Shown here in pieces: positions 29,178-40,334 of a stretch of 64,000 nucleotides of DNA; positions within the stretch are counted from its first letter, which is position 1, and each line of letters starts with the position of its first letter. The translations under genes were made by a program, and so were the position numbers. A model generated the notes under the pieces. It was not told the origin of the DNA, did no database searches, and saw only the letters and a program-made list of their open reading frames with translations. This DNA comes from Candolleomyces eurysporus (Eukaryota > Basidiomycota > Agaricomycetes > Agaricales > Psathyrellaceae). The stretch lies in NCBI GenBank assembly GCA_027579435.1, contig JANBPK010000856.1, positions 1-64,000 on the forward strand, read 5' to 3'.

Positions 29178-31231
29178 TCAAGCCTGTTCATGTCCCCTGC
29201 GCAAACCGCCATCGTTTGGAGGCGGCGAGATACCAGTCTCCCAGGGTTGTAGGTGACAGAATCTATGACGCAACAAGTGCAGCCTGCCTGGAATCCCCCA
29301 ACCGAGCTTTCGAAGTTCCTTGAGCATCCCCGTCCTGATGTATCTGCAACCAGGGCGACATTTTCGAAACCAATTGCACTAGAAATGAAATTTGAGAACG
29401 ATATACAACGAAATACAAGGGTCCCACCCACAGATTCATGCGCAGTCATGAAGAGCAATATGAGGCTTCTGAGGTGGAGAGCTGAATTCTTGCAATTTGA
29501 GTCCTTTTGAAACTCATTTTGAGAACGCACCCACCAGGAAATGTCACAGGAGAGAAGTGTCTGTTCCAAAAGATGTGACCCTCCTATTGCCTGGAACAGT
29601 TCCAAGAATTTGTCAAGAAAGATGTCTTTTTCAAGTGAACAAATTGGCTGCGTCGGAGCCTTATCTGCGAAAAACGTCGTGTCAGTGAAACAGAAACAGA
29701 GCAGTTGAAGCAGCCATACCCACCTTTCCAGATTTGGAGGTAGCGGATATGATAGAGCTCCCGTACATGGAGATAATCCACATATAAACTCCCAGACCTT
29801 GAACGGTCATTCAAAAAATCCGTCAACGATTTGTGAAATAATGAGTATGGAGAGGTATGATCGTCGGTTGGAGGGATATAAACTAACGAGTTGAGACCTC
29901 TGAACACGTAGGATGCTTCACCTGGAGAAGACTCTAAGAAAAGCTGGATGAATCGCGCCGACAGTGGATTATCGGGCGGTGCTAGGAAGAGGGTGGTGAA
30001 AATGAGGTAAACCCACTGGGCTGCAAGGAGTGGGTTTGGACTGGAATTCAAAATATGGGTGTAAAGCGCATCCAGGGGTGCAAATGGGTTGTTGGAGGCG
30101 TCGATCCCGGCCAGCCGCAAGACCTGATTGAGAATCTGGGGAGGAGGGGCCGAAAGTCCCTCAATAAAGCGTATGACGGTCGCCACGTATATGAACTGCC
30201 CGGAGGCATTCCGAACCAGGGTCTGCTTGTCATTTTCGGGGGGCCATGAAGCGGGGAGTTGATATCGGCGTCGGATGTCCGCAAATTTGGACTCAAGGAA
30301 GAGTGTCATGTCGGCGTCGGGGTTGTACTTCTCATCGAGAAATATCCTTCTGGTGGTGTGGCTTGCAACGTCGGTGAAGAAAGACTGGATAGCATGCTCT
30401 GGACGACTGGCAATGATGATGCGGAACGGGAAGGATGGATCGTTGGCAGCCTTGAGCAGTGCGCGAAGAATCTCTGTTTGGTCGGCTTCTTTTGCGAGGG
30501 CGGCAGCCTGGGGAGAAAGAGGAGCATCACCGTACTGCTCTGCCTCGCACTCGTCAAGCCCGTCAACGACGATGACCTTTGGCCAGGTTGACGAGTCTGG
30601 CGCTTTCATACTTTCTCGCAAGGGCTGCAAGAGAAGCTGATCGAGCTGCACCTCGAGTTGCCGCTCGAAGATAGCGGGGTTACGTTCGACGCGGGAGAGA
30701 ATACGTTCACCGACGTCCCGCAACGCATCGTGCTGAACGAGCTGGTAAGCCAGAGTGGCTACGAAGCATCTCTTCGTGCGTCTGTCTACCGTTCCGGCGA
30801 AGGAGGAGAAGAAGAAGGCGCAGGCGAGCAGCCCTTTCTTATGGCATGTATCGGCGGTTGAGCCCATAATAGCTGTTTTGCCTCCCCCTGCGGGCCCCGT
30901 AACCCACAGGACTTTCTTTGGCTCTTCCGCGTCATCCCCGTGTAGGATCCAGCTGACGATTTCGTCTTGCACCGCGACTCTGGTTTCTGGGTGACATTTG
31001 GGCGCATCGCAGCGTTCTGCAGAGTCGTGCATTGCCCCAGCAGCAATATGATCTCGGAGCTCTGAGCAGGAGCAGTAAGTATAACTTGGTATCACTTCTG
31101 AGCCGAGCCAACCCACTTTCGATAGAATTGTTCGAACTTGAGCCTGCGGTATGATGAATATAGTTCTTTGCGTTGATTGTGGTCACGTCTCCCTCAATTG
31201 TGACGCCATTGGCACCATGAAAATAGGACAT
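29178..31231 (-). CDS. NACHT gene G, apparently intact NLR-like STAND protein
   Basis: Four exons, all in phase: 31231-31117, 31061-29724, 29664-29432 and 29378-29178, coding for 628 residues. Residues 1-38 are the family N-terminal exon ('MSYFHGANGVTIEGDVTT'). Walker A is GPAGGGKT near residue 93 and Walker B 'VIVVDGLDEC' near residue 208. Further landmarks are 'SPYSLFHKSLTDFL', 'WWVRSQNEF' and the C-terminal exon 'CRYIRTGMLKELRKLGW ... TGISPPPNDGGLRRG'. Introns are 53-59 bp with GTGGGT donors and CAG/TAG acceptors. No C-terminal repeat domain follows, so the usual ligand-sensing repeats of NLRs are absent. Role in non-self recognition is inferred from the family. Best model copy of the array. 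Confidence 0.88.
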
Positions 31232-32193
31232 GGTGACGGGCTTGGGTCGACTGGCACGGTGGATGGTTTGGTGAGAGGAAGCGTGGGTAATTTCACAGCA
31301 CCGTCACAGCACCGCAGACATCCGTTTAACGTTTAACCCTGGCTGGGCGCCTAGATTGCAGACGACTACGAATCCATTGTCTTACAGGACTATGGGTCCT
31401 ACCACCTCATTGATATGTTTCGCATATTTTTTTTGAGATGTTGGGGAGCTTTCGACAAGCCTTCGGTTTATCCACGCCAATGCCGAAGCACTGGAGCCAA
31501 TTAATTGTAGTTGAATGCTTGTCGATAAAATCTTGAGCATTTGTCGCAATTTGTCTGTTGGTGTTCTCAAAACCAGGGGTATGACACCGATTTAGAGAGC
31601 TATTCGGCTGCAACCGCACGAGTTGCTTTGACATGGCCCCTGTCCTCTTCGGCAATTAAACCGTCGATTACCCCGGTCAAGCCGGGTACCGGGTTAAACT
31701 GGGGCGAAATCAAATGAGCGCGTGGCCGACATAAATGTAGCAATTTGGCAGACAGGTGTCCTCATCGCTGTCTATCCTGACTTTTATCTTCAATCCCGAC
31801 TTTTTCTGAGCCCATCGAGCTCGGACGCTGAAGACGTTTTGCTGGTGAGTGGGAAGCAGTGATAAGACGCTCAACGAACGGCGTTTGCTGACCAAAGCGC
31901 TCCCTTCTTCACCTCCTCCACCATCCCTGCCCCGCATTCTGCAACTCGCTCGACGAAATTCTATGGAATTGGGTGCAAACCGTGGTCTTGACGCTGTATG
32001 TCAACTCCGAACATGACATGGTTGAACGAACGCCCATCGACACACAACATGTCGACTCACGACCCCCACAAACTTGTTGGTTCCCTTGAAACCTCGGTGA
32101 ACGGCGGCTGGATCCATTTCGTCGTTTCTTTGACTTCTGTGTGGGTTAACGGATCCAGCAGTGTGACCGTAAAGCCCTAGAATAACCGAAAAA
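31232..32193. other. NACHT G promoter, then start of tandem block
   Basis: 31232-31440 is the promoter side of NACHT G, homologous to that of E. From about 31825 the sequence matches 39999 onward (for example 'gagctcggacgctg', then 'ttcttcacctcctcc'). This marks the left edge of the 8.2-kb duplicated block and carries the last scrap of an earlier copy of the HeLo/MLKL-like gene. A TA-rich, CCGG-rich inverted stretch occurs at 31660-31700. No other gene. Confidence 0.5.
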
Positions 32194-33382
32194 ATGTCTG
32201 GACAAGGTGTGTGCTGCTTTCCATCGTCGTCGGACCAGTGCAGGGAGGGCCCTCGCTGAACCTCCGTTCGCGTTTTCATTCGCCAAATCTGACTTTTTGC
32301 CTCCGTAGATCTCAGCCTCACCTCTCTCTTCCGTGTACAAGGGAAGATTGTCCTCATCACCGGCGGAGGGTCCGGTATTGGCAAGATGATGGCCACCGGG
32401 TTCGCCCAGAATGGCGCCAAAGTCTACATCGCCGCCCGCAAGGAGAAGCAGCTCCAGGAGGCCGTCAACGATATCAACAAGGTCGCAACTGGCCCCCAGG
32501 CACAGTACATTGTCGCCAACTTGAACGTATGTCGTTGCCGTGTCTCTCCTTAACGCCGACGTTAATTCGACAATTCTAGTCGAAGAAAGGATGCGACACT
32601 CTTGTTGAAGAGTTCAAGAAGCGGGAAAGCAAGCTTCACGTTCTCGTCAACAACTCCGGGATTACATGGGGAGGGCCGTACGAGAACTTCCCTGAGGAGA
32701 AGGGCTGGGATAACGTGTTTGCGGTGAATGTGAAGAGTATCTTCTACAGTGAGTCTCCTTCCCCGTCACCTTCATGGATTTGTAGACTTATATCGTCTAG
32801 TGACCGCCGGATTGACCGAACTCCTCGCGAAAGACTCGACAAACGCTGACCCAGGACGAGTCATCAACATTTCTTCGACCGCCTCGGTAGACCCGTCTGC
32901 TGAAGGTCACCTCAGCGCCGACGGAAACGGAACATGGAGCTGTAAGTATCCATGAAACTCTCAACTCCATCCCACTCAGGAATCTCTCCTTTCCATCGAA
33001 TTCTAGACCAACCAAGCAAGGCGGCTGTGAACCACCTCACCTCGAGCTTGGCCATCAAGTTAGTCAGTCGTCACATCACGTACGTCTCACCCTCCATCGT
33101 TTCCTACAACCTACTCTTTCTAAATGAATTCTCCGTAGGGTCAATGCTATCCTCCCAGGCCTCTTCCCCAGCAAAATGACTGCATTCGGGTTCACCACCG
33201 CCGGCGACGAGGTCTTGCTCCAGAGTCAACCCTCCGGCCGGTATGGGCAGCCTTCTGATATTGCTGGGCTGGCTTTGTTCCTTTCTAGCCCTGCGTCAGC
33301 TCACATCACTGGAACTCATACCCTTCTTGATGGTGGGTCGAGGTACACAGCTCATGCAGCTGTGCCTGCTGTAAAGTTGTAA
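32194..33382 (+). CDS. Short-chain dehydrogenase/reductase (SDR), six exons
   Basis: Exons 32194-32206, 32309-32526, 32580-32748, 32801-32941, 33007-33079 and 33139-33382 join in frame from ATG to TAA. The classical SDR fold is shown by the cofactor loop 'LITGGGSGIGKMMATGF', 'VLVNNSG', the catalytic Ser in 'VINISSTAS' and the YxxxK pair in 'YQPSKAAVN' (the Tyr codon is split by an intron). A 'GRYGQPSDIAGLALFLSS' and 'GGSRYTAH' ending is typical of 3-oxoacyl-ACP-reductase-like SDRs. It would reduce or oxidise a small carbonyl/alcohol with NADP(H); substrate unknown. The 13-nt first exon rests on a good GTGTGT donor and CGTAG acceptor. Its duplicate at 40.3 kb is dead. Confidence 0.88.
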
Positions 33383-33674
33383 ATTGGCGGTGGCAACTGG
33401 AACCCTTGCACGGGGATAGACGTGCATGTACTGTCTAAAACATATTTGCATGTAACTCAAGGTCTGGGAATATCCTTATCGCCTAGCCCGTTGGGCTAGG
33501 TGTTTCCGCTTTCGACGGTCTCTTATGGACACCAGGGTGCAGGGTGGAATTTGACAAAGTTGAATTCGTTCCGCTGAAAGAGGATTAATGCACCACAGCT
33601 ACAATCACAGGGCTATCTAGTCTAAGCCTGAGCTCCTGCAGGTTCAACGAACTGCAAAGAATGAGTCAATCCCT
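33383..33674. other. Convergent spacer between SDR and methyltransferase
   Basis: Both genes end here. Contains a short inverted repeat (near 33486-33504, 'cgcctagcccgttgggctaggtg'), also present at 41360-41380, which could act as a shared 3'-end signal. Confidence 0.45.
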
Positions 33675-34541
33675 CTATTTTGGCACAGGCTTGACCACCT
33701 TGGCAATGAAGAGGTCGAGATCTTGCTCGTCAGGGGGAACTTTGCCGTAACTGACGAAATCTAACCCAGCAACATCGCAATATCTCTTAATATCCTCCTC
33801 GGTAAACCCATAGCGAACGACGAAGTGGCGATGCTCTTCCTTCAGTTCGACGGGCGGCTCGTCGGGGTTCTGGATCCTGTTGATGATGAGCAGTGTTCCG
33901 CCAGGTTTCAAGAACGTTCCTAGAATCCTGGTCACTTCTTCTGGTTGGTCAAAGTGATGGTATGAGTTGGAGCACTATGGTTGTCGTTATTTCATTAATT
34001 TTGGCTACTATCAGCTTCTATGCCTTCGAGTAGATGTCATCGGACTCACAAAAACGAGGTCGAATTTCTTCCCGGGTAAGATATCCTTGTCCGTAAGGAT
34101 GTTTGCGACAAACGCGTAAGACTCTTCGCCCGCACCAAGCTCCTTGAAGACCTGATTGCAACGTTCGACGACAACTGGGCTGATATCCAAGCCCACGATC
34201 TCGCTGGAGTAGTTGTACAGTTCTTTGCACATGAGACCTATACCGTTATAATTATAAGCGCAGGCTGATCATAATTGGAGTTAACAGAACCCTCACCGGG
34301 CCCACAGGCGAAATCAAGGACGGAGGTCGACTGCTTGTCGAAGGGGTAGGCCTCTAGCATGGCGACGGCGATCCTAGAATTACCGTTCAATCTAATGCTA
34401 GCGATCTTGAAATGCTCATACTTGCCTGGCAGCACGCTCCTTTACACGCGGATAGGTTTCAAAAGTAGCAACGTTCTCGTCGTAGAACGCTCTGTTGGCC
34501 GCGGTGAAGTCATGGTTGGCTGGAAGCGTCGTAGTGCTCAT
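33675..34541 (-). CDS. Class I SAM-dependent methyltransferase, copy 1
   Basis: ATG at 34541 ('MSTTTLPANHDFTAAN'). Motif I is 'VLDFACGPG', the following strand 'EIVGLDISPVVVERC', then 'DLVF|CSNSYHHFD' across an intron and a conserved C-terminal half 'LKPGGTLLIINRIQN'. Two introns (GTGAGG...ATAG near 34300, GTGAGT...ATAG near 34050-33975) keep frame. Between residues about 40 and 55 the frame is off by one base near 34430 ('AARQ' to 'YEHFK'). No GT-AG intron repairs it, and copy 2 shows the same shift. Either an unusual splice or a frameshift inherited before duplication. Substrate unknown; likely cytosolic. Confidence 0.7.
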
Positions 34542-35593
34542 CTTAAGTGCGTATGAAGACTTTCAAGATTTCAAAGAGATTGTCAGTGGGGAAGAATGCT
34601 GGGGGCAAGTTGTCTTTAGGGGTGTGTCCAACAGTATTTTATACCCCTAGAGAGCCTCTTTTGAGCCCTTGACCAGAGTGATACTGAATTCGACATGTTT
34701 CGTCAAAATCAACCCTCCCAGTCACTATTTTTCAACCGTGGGGTGATTAGTAAACGCTGCTGCGCACTCACAGACTGGGCTTTTGATCGCTATTATCTTT
34801 GAATTGAGACTTTCACCTCCGCAGTCGAGGTTAAGCTTCTTAAGCAGTGGTATCACGGCTTCTTCAGCAAGGATTTCAGCATGCCTTAAGTCATTCGGAG
34901 TAGAGGCTGTATCTCGATGATTTAAAATTACGACTCGGATCAGCTTGACCACTGGGCGTCTGGATAGAGTATGGATTAGAGAAATCTAAATTCCCTAGAC
35001 CTCAAGACTCAGATGCAGACGGTATACGCGGTATACGGATACCCTTCTCTTAGCCAGGGGTGTCTCTCCAAGATGGAATTTGAAATTAGCAGAGCGCTAA
35101 GCATAAGCGCTGAGATCGGCATCGGCATGTGGCTATGAGTATGTACCGGGGTCTCTGGGAGGTTCGACGGTTGTGGAAGGCTACACAGGCTTGCTATTTT
35201 CTATGATGGGACTGTAAGCACCCTGTTGGTATTCATTATGGTAATTTGTACCTCGTATAAAGACTCGCCTCTCCTCTTCTGGGGGGCTTTGACTCTAGAA
35301 CGACATTACACAGCAACGCGACGGTTTCAAGGGCCGACCCGCCCATTCGTGTCCTCTTTCTCATCCATGTTTTTACAGGTCGCGGCTTATTGCTTCTGTT
35401 CAGTAACGACTAGGGAGAAAAATTATTATCTTCAGTCTATAGCAAGCCCAGGGACTGCGGGTTTATACCTGGCAGTTGACGAGTAACGGAGCACCGTGGA
35501 TGGTTTTCTGGTCTAAAGGTCAGAGCGTGTATACGCCCAAGGGGTTCTCAATTGTGTAGGAGCGACGTGAAATAGATTTACAATACAACAAAT
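34542..35593. other. Intergenic, duplicated non-coding sequence
   Basis: Promoter side of the methyltransferase, then sequence matching 42.5-42.95 kb. A 75-codon minus frame (34952-34725) is conserved in copy 2 but with mostly amino-acid-changing differences, so I do not call it. 35100-35590 shows no gene. Confidence 0.45.
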
Positions 35594-36487
35594 TTAATCA
35601 AGTTCTATACCTTTCTGTCTCAAAGTAATCTTGAGATGTTCCACATCAGACGCGAATTTCGACGAGGACTCCCAGCTTTCTTCTGTCTCGTAATCCTCCC
35701 TCACCGCTCCGCAGCCAAAATCAATCAGCACCGCCCGCGATGGAGACTCCACGGGAGAGAGAAGGATGTTGTTCCCATTTATGTCGTTGTGAATGGCACC
35801 GTTCTCGACGAAGCTCGAGATGGAATCCATAAGAAGGCGGAATATAGCAGGAGGAATGGATTTGACTTCTGCGGGTGTCAATCGTTGCAACGTTCGGCCG
35901 GGTAAGTACTCCATAACCACAGCAAACGGCTCGATAGCCCGGGTCGCGGGTGGGAGTACGATCAACCCAGATTCGAATAACCTGGGGACGACGGTGCCCT
36001 GAAAGCGCTCCAGCTTTCGCAAGCACGCCACTTCGCTCTCCCAGCATATTTTGAGAAGACGGTAGAAGTGCTCCTCGTAGACCCAAGGCTCTACGACGTC
36101 TTCATAAAGCATGTCTTCGTTAAAGTCGTCGGGTACGCTGCCTGACTCGACTTGCTTTCGTCGTTCTGCCGCTTGGGTCTCCGCGTCTAAGGACCAGAAT
36201 CTGATGGGCCTTTCAGACTTTGGGGTAGGGGGTAGACGATCGTCCAGGTATCGAGGATCGTATATTTTGAGGATGACCTCAGGAGGAAGTCTTCGTTTCT
36301 CCGCCTCGGACGCGGGCCGAGCGAGGTAGACCTGCGACTTGGTGAATGGGGTGAACGCTTGAATGATTTCGAATTGGGGCGTCTGATTGGACGCTGTGCG
36401 CAAGGTGACTGTGGATCCAGCTGGAAGAGGATCGCCAAGTATCGACGATACGCGGCACGTTGCTGAGGGTTCTGGTTCTGGAGACAT
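35594..36487 (-). CDS. Protein-kinase-fold protein, copy 1
   Basis: Single-exon frame of 297 residues from ATG at 36487 ('MSPEPEPSATCRVSSILGD'); a longer in-frame start at 36562 is not shared with copy 2. Kinase-like features: a Lys in 'PPEVILKIYDPRY', a Glu in 'CWESEVACLRKLE', hinge-like 'FAVVMEYLPGRTL', catalytic loop 'GAIHNDINGNNILL' (HxD...N) and 'AVLIDFGCGAV' (DFG). This fits the protein-kinase-like/aminoglycoside-phosphotransferase-like clan. It has an acidic insert ('NEDMLYEDVVEPWVYEEHF') between N-lobe and helix C. Small size and absence of an obvious activation segment suggest an atypical kinase. Substrate unknown. Copy 2 is at 44095-44992 and a dead third copy near 60 kb. Confidence 0.75.
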   Translation of the reverse strand: MSPEPEPSATCRVSSILGDPLPAGSTVTLRTASNQTPQFEIIQAFTPFTKSQVYLARPASEAEKRRLPPEVILKIYDPRYLDDRLPPTPKSERPIRFWSLDAETQAAERRKQVESGSVPDDFNEDMLYEDVVEPWVYEEHFYRLLKICWESEVACLRKLERFQGTVVPRLFESGLIVLPPATRAIEPFAVVMEYLPGRTLQRLTPAEVKSIPPAIFRLLMDSISSFVENGAIHNDINGNNILLSPVESPSRAVLIDFGCGAVREDYETEESWESSSKFASDVEHLKITLRQKGIELD

Positions 36488-38069
36488 CTTGAGCGCGTCT
36501 GACTGAGAAAGTTTGGGGAAGGAAGCAAGTCTGGTGCAGCGATCGACTTTTACTTGAATCACTAATTCCCAACTGGGAATCGGAGATCTAACTATGGGCG
36601 CACTTCGTGTTTTGACAGATTGGTGATCATATGCGACTATTACGGCCGGTGTAATAGGAGCCTAAGATCCCGGCGATATGTTAACACCATGACGATCAAT
36701 TCTAAAGTTAAGCGATAAATGCGAACCTCTGAGTTGTACTCAGCGTGGTTTATTTTTGGAGTTGTAGTCAGGGCACCCTGAGCATGTAGGGGTACAGAAT
36801 ACCAGCTTGTGAAACAGGAAGTCCAGAACTACCTGGCCGTCCTGATGTCTTCTTTTGGATATTCGCAGAACCGTTCGTTACCCGCTCACCGTGGTTCATC
36901 AAGAAGGCATCTATTTGATCTTTATCTAAGTCCCCTCCAAGGCTGCAGTTTCCACCGTGATACCCTTCTTGAGCGCCAGCCCTCAAAAATTTTCTGATTA
37001 ACGTTGGCCAGGGGCACAAGGTCTCCTTTCCAGTCAACTGTCAGTTTTTGGTTGATGATCCATCCCTTCAGGAAGTCTGTCACGCCTTGTGACCTCAATA
37101 GTGAATCAAATTCTAGTGCCGGCTGACCTCAGGTGGTGCCAGCGCCATCGGGGAGGAGGTGGATTACAGTCGTTTGCATAAGTTCTGTCAGTTGCGTTTC
37201 TTGCTCGAGCAGAACGATGTGACACAATGACTCGTAATATCACGCTAGCCCCAACGTCAGACCAGCCTCCGAGCCTGATCATGGGCAACATGTTGAGCCA
37301 CAATCGACCCAATTTGGTGCTGTGACAACCTTGACAGCGCTCACAACCAGTCTCGAAAAAGAAACCCCGAAACTGATAGAACTTATGTCAACAACTGTAA
37401 GGATGGCGCTCAGTCGGTCGTACTGAACACTAGTCACTGGCGGCCCCTCAGGTTCACACGTGCGATTTTGCCAGGTTTCCAGCCAGTTCCCTTAGAAGAC
37501 CATGTCGTATAGCAGATACTATTTTAATATACTGGGTCAGCTTTTACGTTGTGTGTTGGCTTCCAGACAGCGCTTTCGAGTAACGTGTATTACCCGCTCC
37601 TGCCTCATTCATCCTATTCTCTGAGTAAGGAAGGCATCTATCTAACCACTTCTTTATCACAAGCCCCCTTCGAGGCTCTGTGTGTGTGAGAGAGAGCGAA
37701 GTTTCCGCCGTGATGCCCATGCTTGAGCGCGAATCCTCAAGATTTTCTGATGCGCTGGATCAATACGCCCGGCGCATCTATGAAGAACTTTTGCCGAACA
37801 CTGTTCCCATCAGCAGCAATGGCAGATCTCCAAAAAACCGTTCCCATCAGTAGCAGAGGTATAAAGAGCCACTGGCTTGACCACTGGCTCCTTAGTTCGC
37901 CTGGTGCTACTCACACTCATAAACATTCGGTAAGCGAGAGCTGCGTTACACATCCTTTGCCAAAGAATTCACATTCTTGTGGTTTTGTGACAGACAGTGA
38001 ACTGCGGGCTGGTCCCTTTAACGCTGCTTTCTTCCCATTCACTCTCTCTGTCTACTTAAATCAACATTC
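36488..38069. other. Intergenic with an internal duplicate
   Basis: No gene supported. 36860-37000 and 37585-37770 resemble each other ('ttacccgctc', 'aaggcatctat', 'ccgtgat...cccttcttgagcg'), so about 0.7 kb was inserted or duplicated relative to copy 2 (45.35-45.6 kb). 37850-38069 is the promoter of the secreted-protein gene ('ggtataaagagcc' near 37859 is a TATA-like match, also at 45630). Confidence 0.45.
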
Positions 38070-38791
38070 ATGCGTTTTTCGGCAACTTTACTTTACTGCC
38101 TTTCTTTCGGTGTTGCTGTCACCTTTGCCTTACCCGTACGTCGGTCTTCTATCTGTTCGATATGTATGGACGGTCTGACACTCCTGTAGACCCTTGTGTC
38201 TCGCAGCTATGACCTCGCAGAGCGGAATACTGGGTTGGACCTTGAAGAATTCATCGACGAAGTCAGTGCACGCGCGCCCATGGAATGGAGCCGCGACTTG
38301 GAATTCCAAGAACGGCAACTTGAGGATGACTTCCTGTATTCTCGGGCTCCTCTGGTACGTGCAAGCTGTTGAGCTTCTCAAATTATCAATACCGTGACAA
38401 ACCCGCTAAAATTAAAATAGCCTAAATCAACAAAGAAGGCAATAGGGGAAGCTCTCGACGTTATCGCAGGCCGGACTCTAGCATTCACTTGGGGTGTGAG
38501 CTATTCAAAAGCTCATGACAGCAACACCTCCCAGCTTGGTGGCTATAAACCTGGTGGCAGGCGTGACAGTCAGGGCGCCCAGCTCTACTGGGTCGGTATC
38601 TTCACTGCTAATTCAAGAACAAAAGACATTTCCGGCTCTGCCTTGATTGAGGCAAGCTTTGCCACCGAGCCTGACACTGCGACGGCTGTTGCAGCTTTGA
38701 GGACTGCGCTCCAGGTGTGTGCAGATATGCTCCTACATCCATTGAGATAGGTAGAACTGATGTTTGAATGTTTGCCCATTAGAACGCTTGA
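38070..38791 (+). CDS. Small secreted protein, copy 1
   Basis: Four exons join in frame: 38070-38135, 38190-38354, 38421-38714 and 38783-38791, about 177 residues. Exon 1 is a signal peptide ('MRFSATLLYCLSFGVAVTFA'). Exon 2 encodes an acidic, Arg-rich propeptide-like stretch with 'DEVSARAP' and 'LEFQERQLEDDFLYSRAP'. Exon 3 encodes a compact domain with 'NTSQLGGYKPGGRRDSQGA' and 'FATEPDTATAVAALR'. The last exon is just Asn-Ala-stop. Few Cys. All introns are GTACGT/GTGTGT...AG. I do not recognise a characterised family. The paralog at 45842 differs strongly in exon 3 but keeps every splice site. Confidence 0.8.
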
Positions 38792-39499
38792 GAAAATGTG
38801 GTGAAGGGTGGAGGTTCGATGCGGTGAATTGTAGGAGGCTTGGATTGTCGTAAACGGAAGGAAACAGCATGAAGAACACATTCTCTGTGTGCTCGGATGC
38901 TGTTGCCAGTCGTCACACTGTAACTACCTCTGACTCGTTGAAAACACAAGTGTGAATTCAGGACTCACGCATCACAGACTTGGCTGCCGAATAATACAGC
39001 TTTCGCACCGGGAAAGGTGAGTAATTGCACACTGACGACGACGGCGGTGATTATTCTTTCGAAATCAACAGCGAGAAGCGATGGGAATGCCAGAGAGGCT
39101 AGAGAGTAGGCATCTTGCTCTTTCGTGCTGTCTTTCCAGAAGTTTTGCTGTGCTTCATGACCGTTCGCGAGCAAGGTCCGCTCGCTCAGAGATCGGCAAA
39201 CATCCCGCATTTGGTCGGCAACGGCATTGCCCTTGAATCTTTCCCCTGTCCATCATCTAGGAACGTACTCATTTCCTTCCACAAAATCCATGATGGAAAA
39301 GAGCCCATACCAACCTCTTCTACTAGCTTCAGCACCGGAACCTTGACTATCCCACTCCACGGTCTCATTGTTAAACTGGCACACAGAACGGGCTGCTTCC
39401 TGAACGACGAGCTCAACAGTAAACGCCCACCTAGTGACAGTGTTTGAACGCGACGGGAGATCAAAAAATTAGGCGAAACCGTAAATTTCAGCGTTCCGC
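38792..39499 (-). pseudogene. Possible minus-strand gene remnant, copy 1
   Basis: Minus-strand segments such as 'MRDVCRSLSERTLLANGHEA' (39210-38965) and upstream 'VEWDSQGSGAEASRRGWYGL' are shared with copy 2 (46.75-47.25 kb). That suggests a duplicated gene with introns. A donor-like GTGAGT follows 'FGSQVCDA'. Stops and frame changes in different places in the two copies mean I cannot build a complete model. Family unknown. It could also be conserved non-coding sequence. Confidence 0.35.
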
Positions 39500-40045
39500 T
39501 CAACGTAGGCAAAGTGATCCCTTTCATCGCCCCCGCCTTCATCCTCCTCAAAATTAGTATCGACATCGAGCGACGCGTTCAAGATGTCGACACCAAATGC
39601 AACGACATCCTCAAGCGTATTACCCTCTTTCTCAGTTACCTTCCCATCGTCCAAAAGATGCACGACGAGGAAACATTGATGCAGACGACGAAGCAGGTCG
39701 TGGTGAAAATGATCGAGGCCGTTTAAGGTGCTCGGCGCTGATCGTCGCGTACCAAAGGCAGTCCCGGGTCGCGAAGAGGTTGAGCATCGGCAACAGGGAG
39801 AAGTTCTCCACCTGCGCGGACGCTCTGAACGTGTGCTGCAGCGACCTGTCGCTGAGTCTGCAGATTCGACAGTCGCAGCAGACAGACGCGTCGACTAACA
39901 GAAGGGTTCGTTTGGAAGACGGTGTCCAGGCCGCGATGACTTTCATTGGAACGCATGGAGGGAATTTGAGGCCGTTCGATACGATAGGGAGGAGCTCGGA
40001 CGCTGGGGACGTGTTGCTAGTGAGCGGGAATGAGTGATAAAACAC
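39500..40045 (+). pseudogene. HeLo/MLKL-like gene remnant, copy 1
   Basis: Matches residues about 40-220 of the intact gene at 47.4 kb ('VIPFIAPAFILLKISIDIER', 'MHDEETLMQTTKQVVVKM'). The start codon and first 40 codons are missing: the text jumps from the upstream 'cgctcaacgt' directly to 'aggcaaagtg'. A stop at 39724 and later frame changes follow. At 39999-40044 it joins the upstream flank of the SDR pseudogene, which is the duplication breakpoint. Confidence 0.85.
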
Positions 40046-40334
40046 TCAATGAACGATGCTTACTGACCAAGCACTCCCTTCTTCACCTCCTCCGCCATCT
40101 CTACCCCGCGGTCTGCAACTCGCTCAACGAAATTTTATGGATTGGGTCTAAACGGCGGTCTTGACGTTGCATGTCAACGGTTGGAGAAATGTCCATGGAC
40201 ACTCAGTATGTCGACTCACGATCAATAACAGCTCGTCAAACGGCGGCTGGATTCATCTCGTCGTTTCTTTGACCTTTGGGTGGTTTTATGGAACCAGCAT
40301 CGCGACCATAAATCTTAGAGTCACCGAAATAATG
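40046..40334. other. Upstream flank of SDR pseudogene
   Basis: Homologous to 31905-32193 with small deletions. No gene. Confidence 0.5.

Noticed and set aside
36809..36997. Short plus-strand frames in 36.5-38.0 kb as genes
   Set aside because: No homology between duplicate copies at protein level, no domain, and they lie in a stretch with internal duplication.
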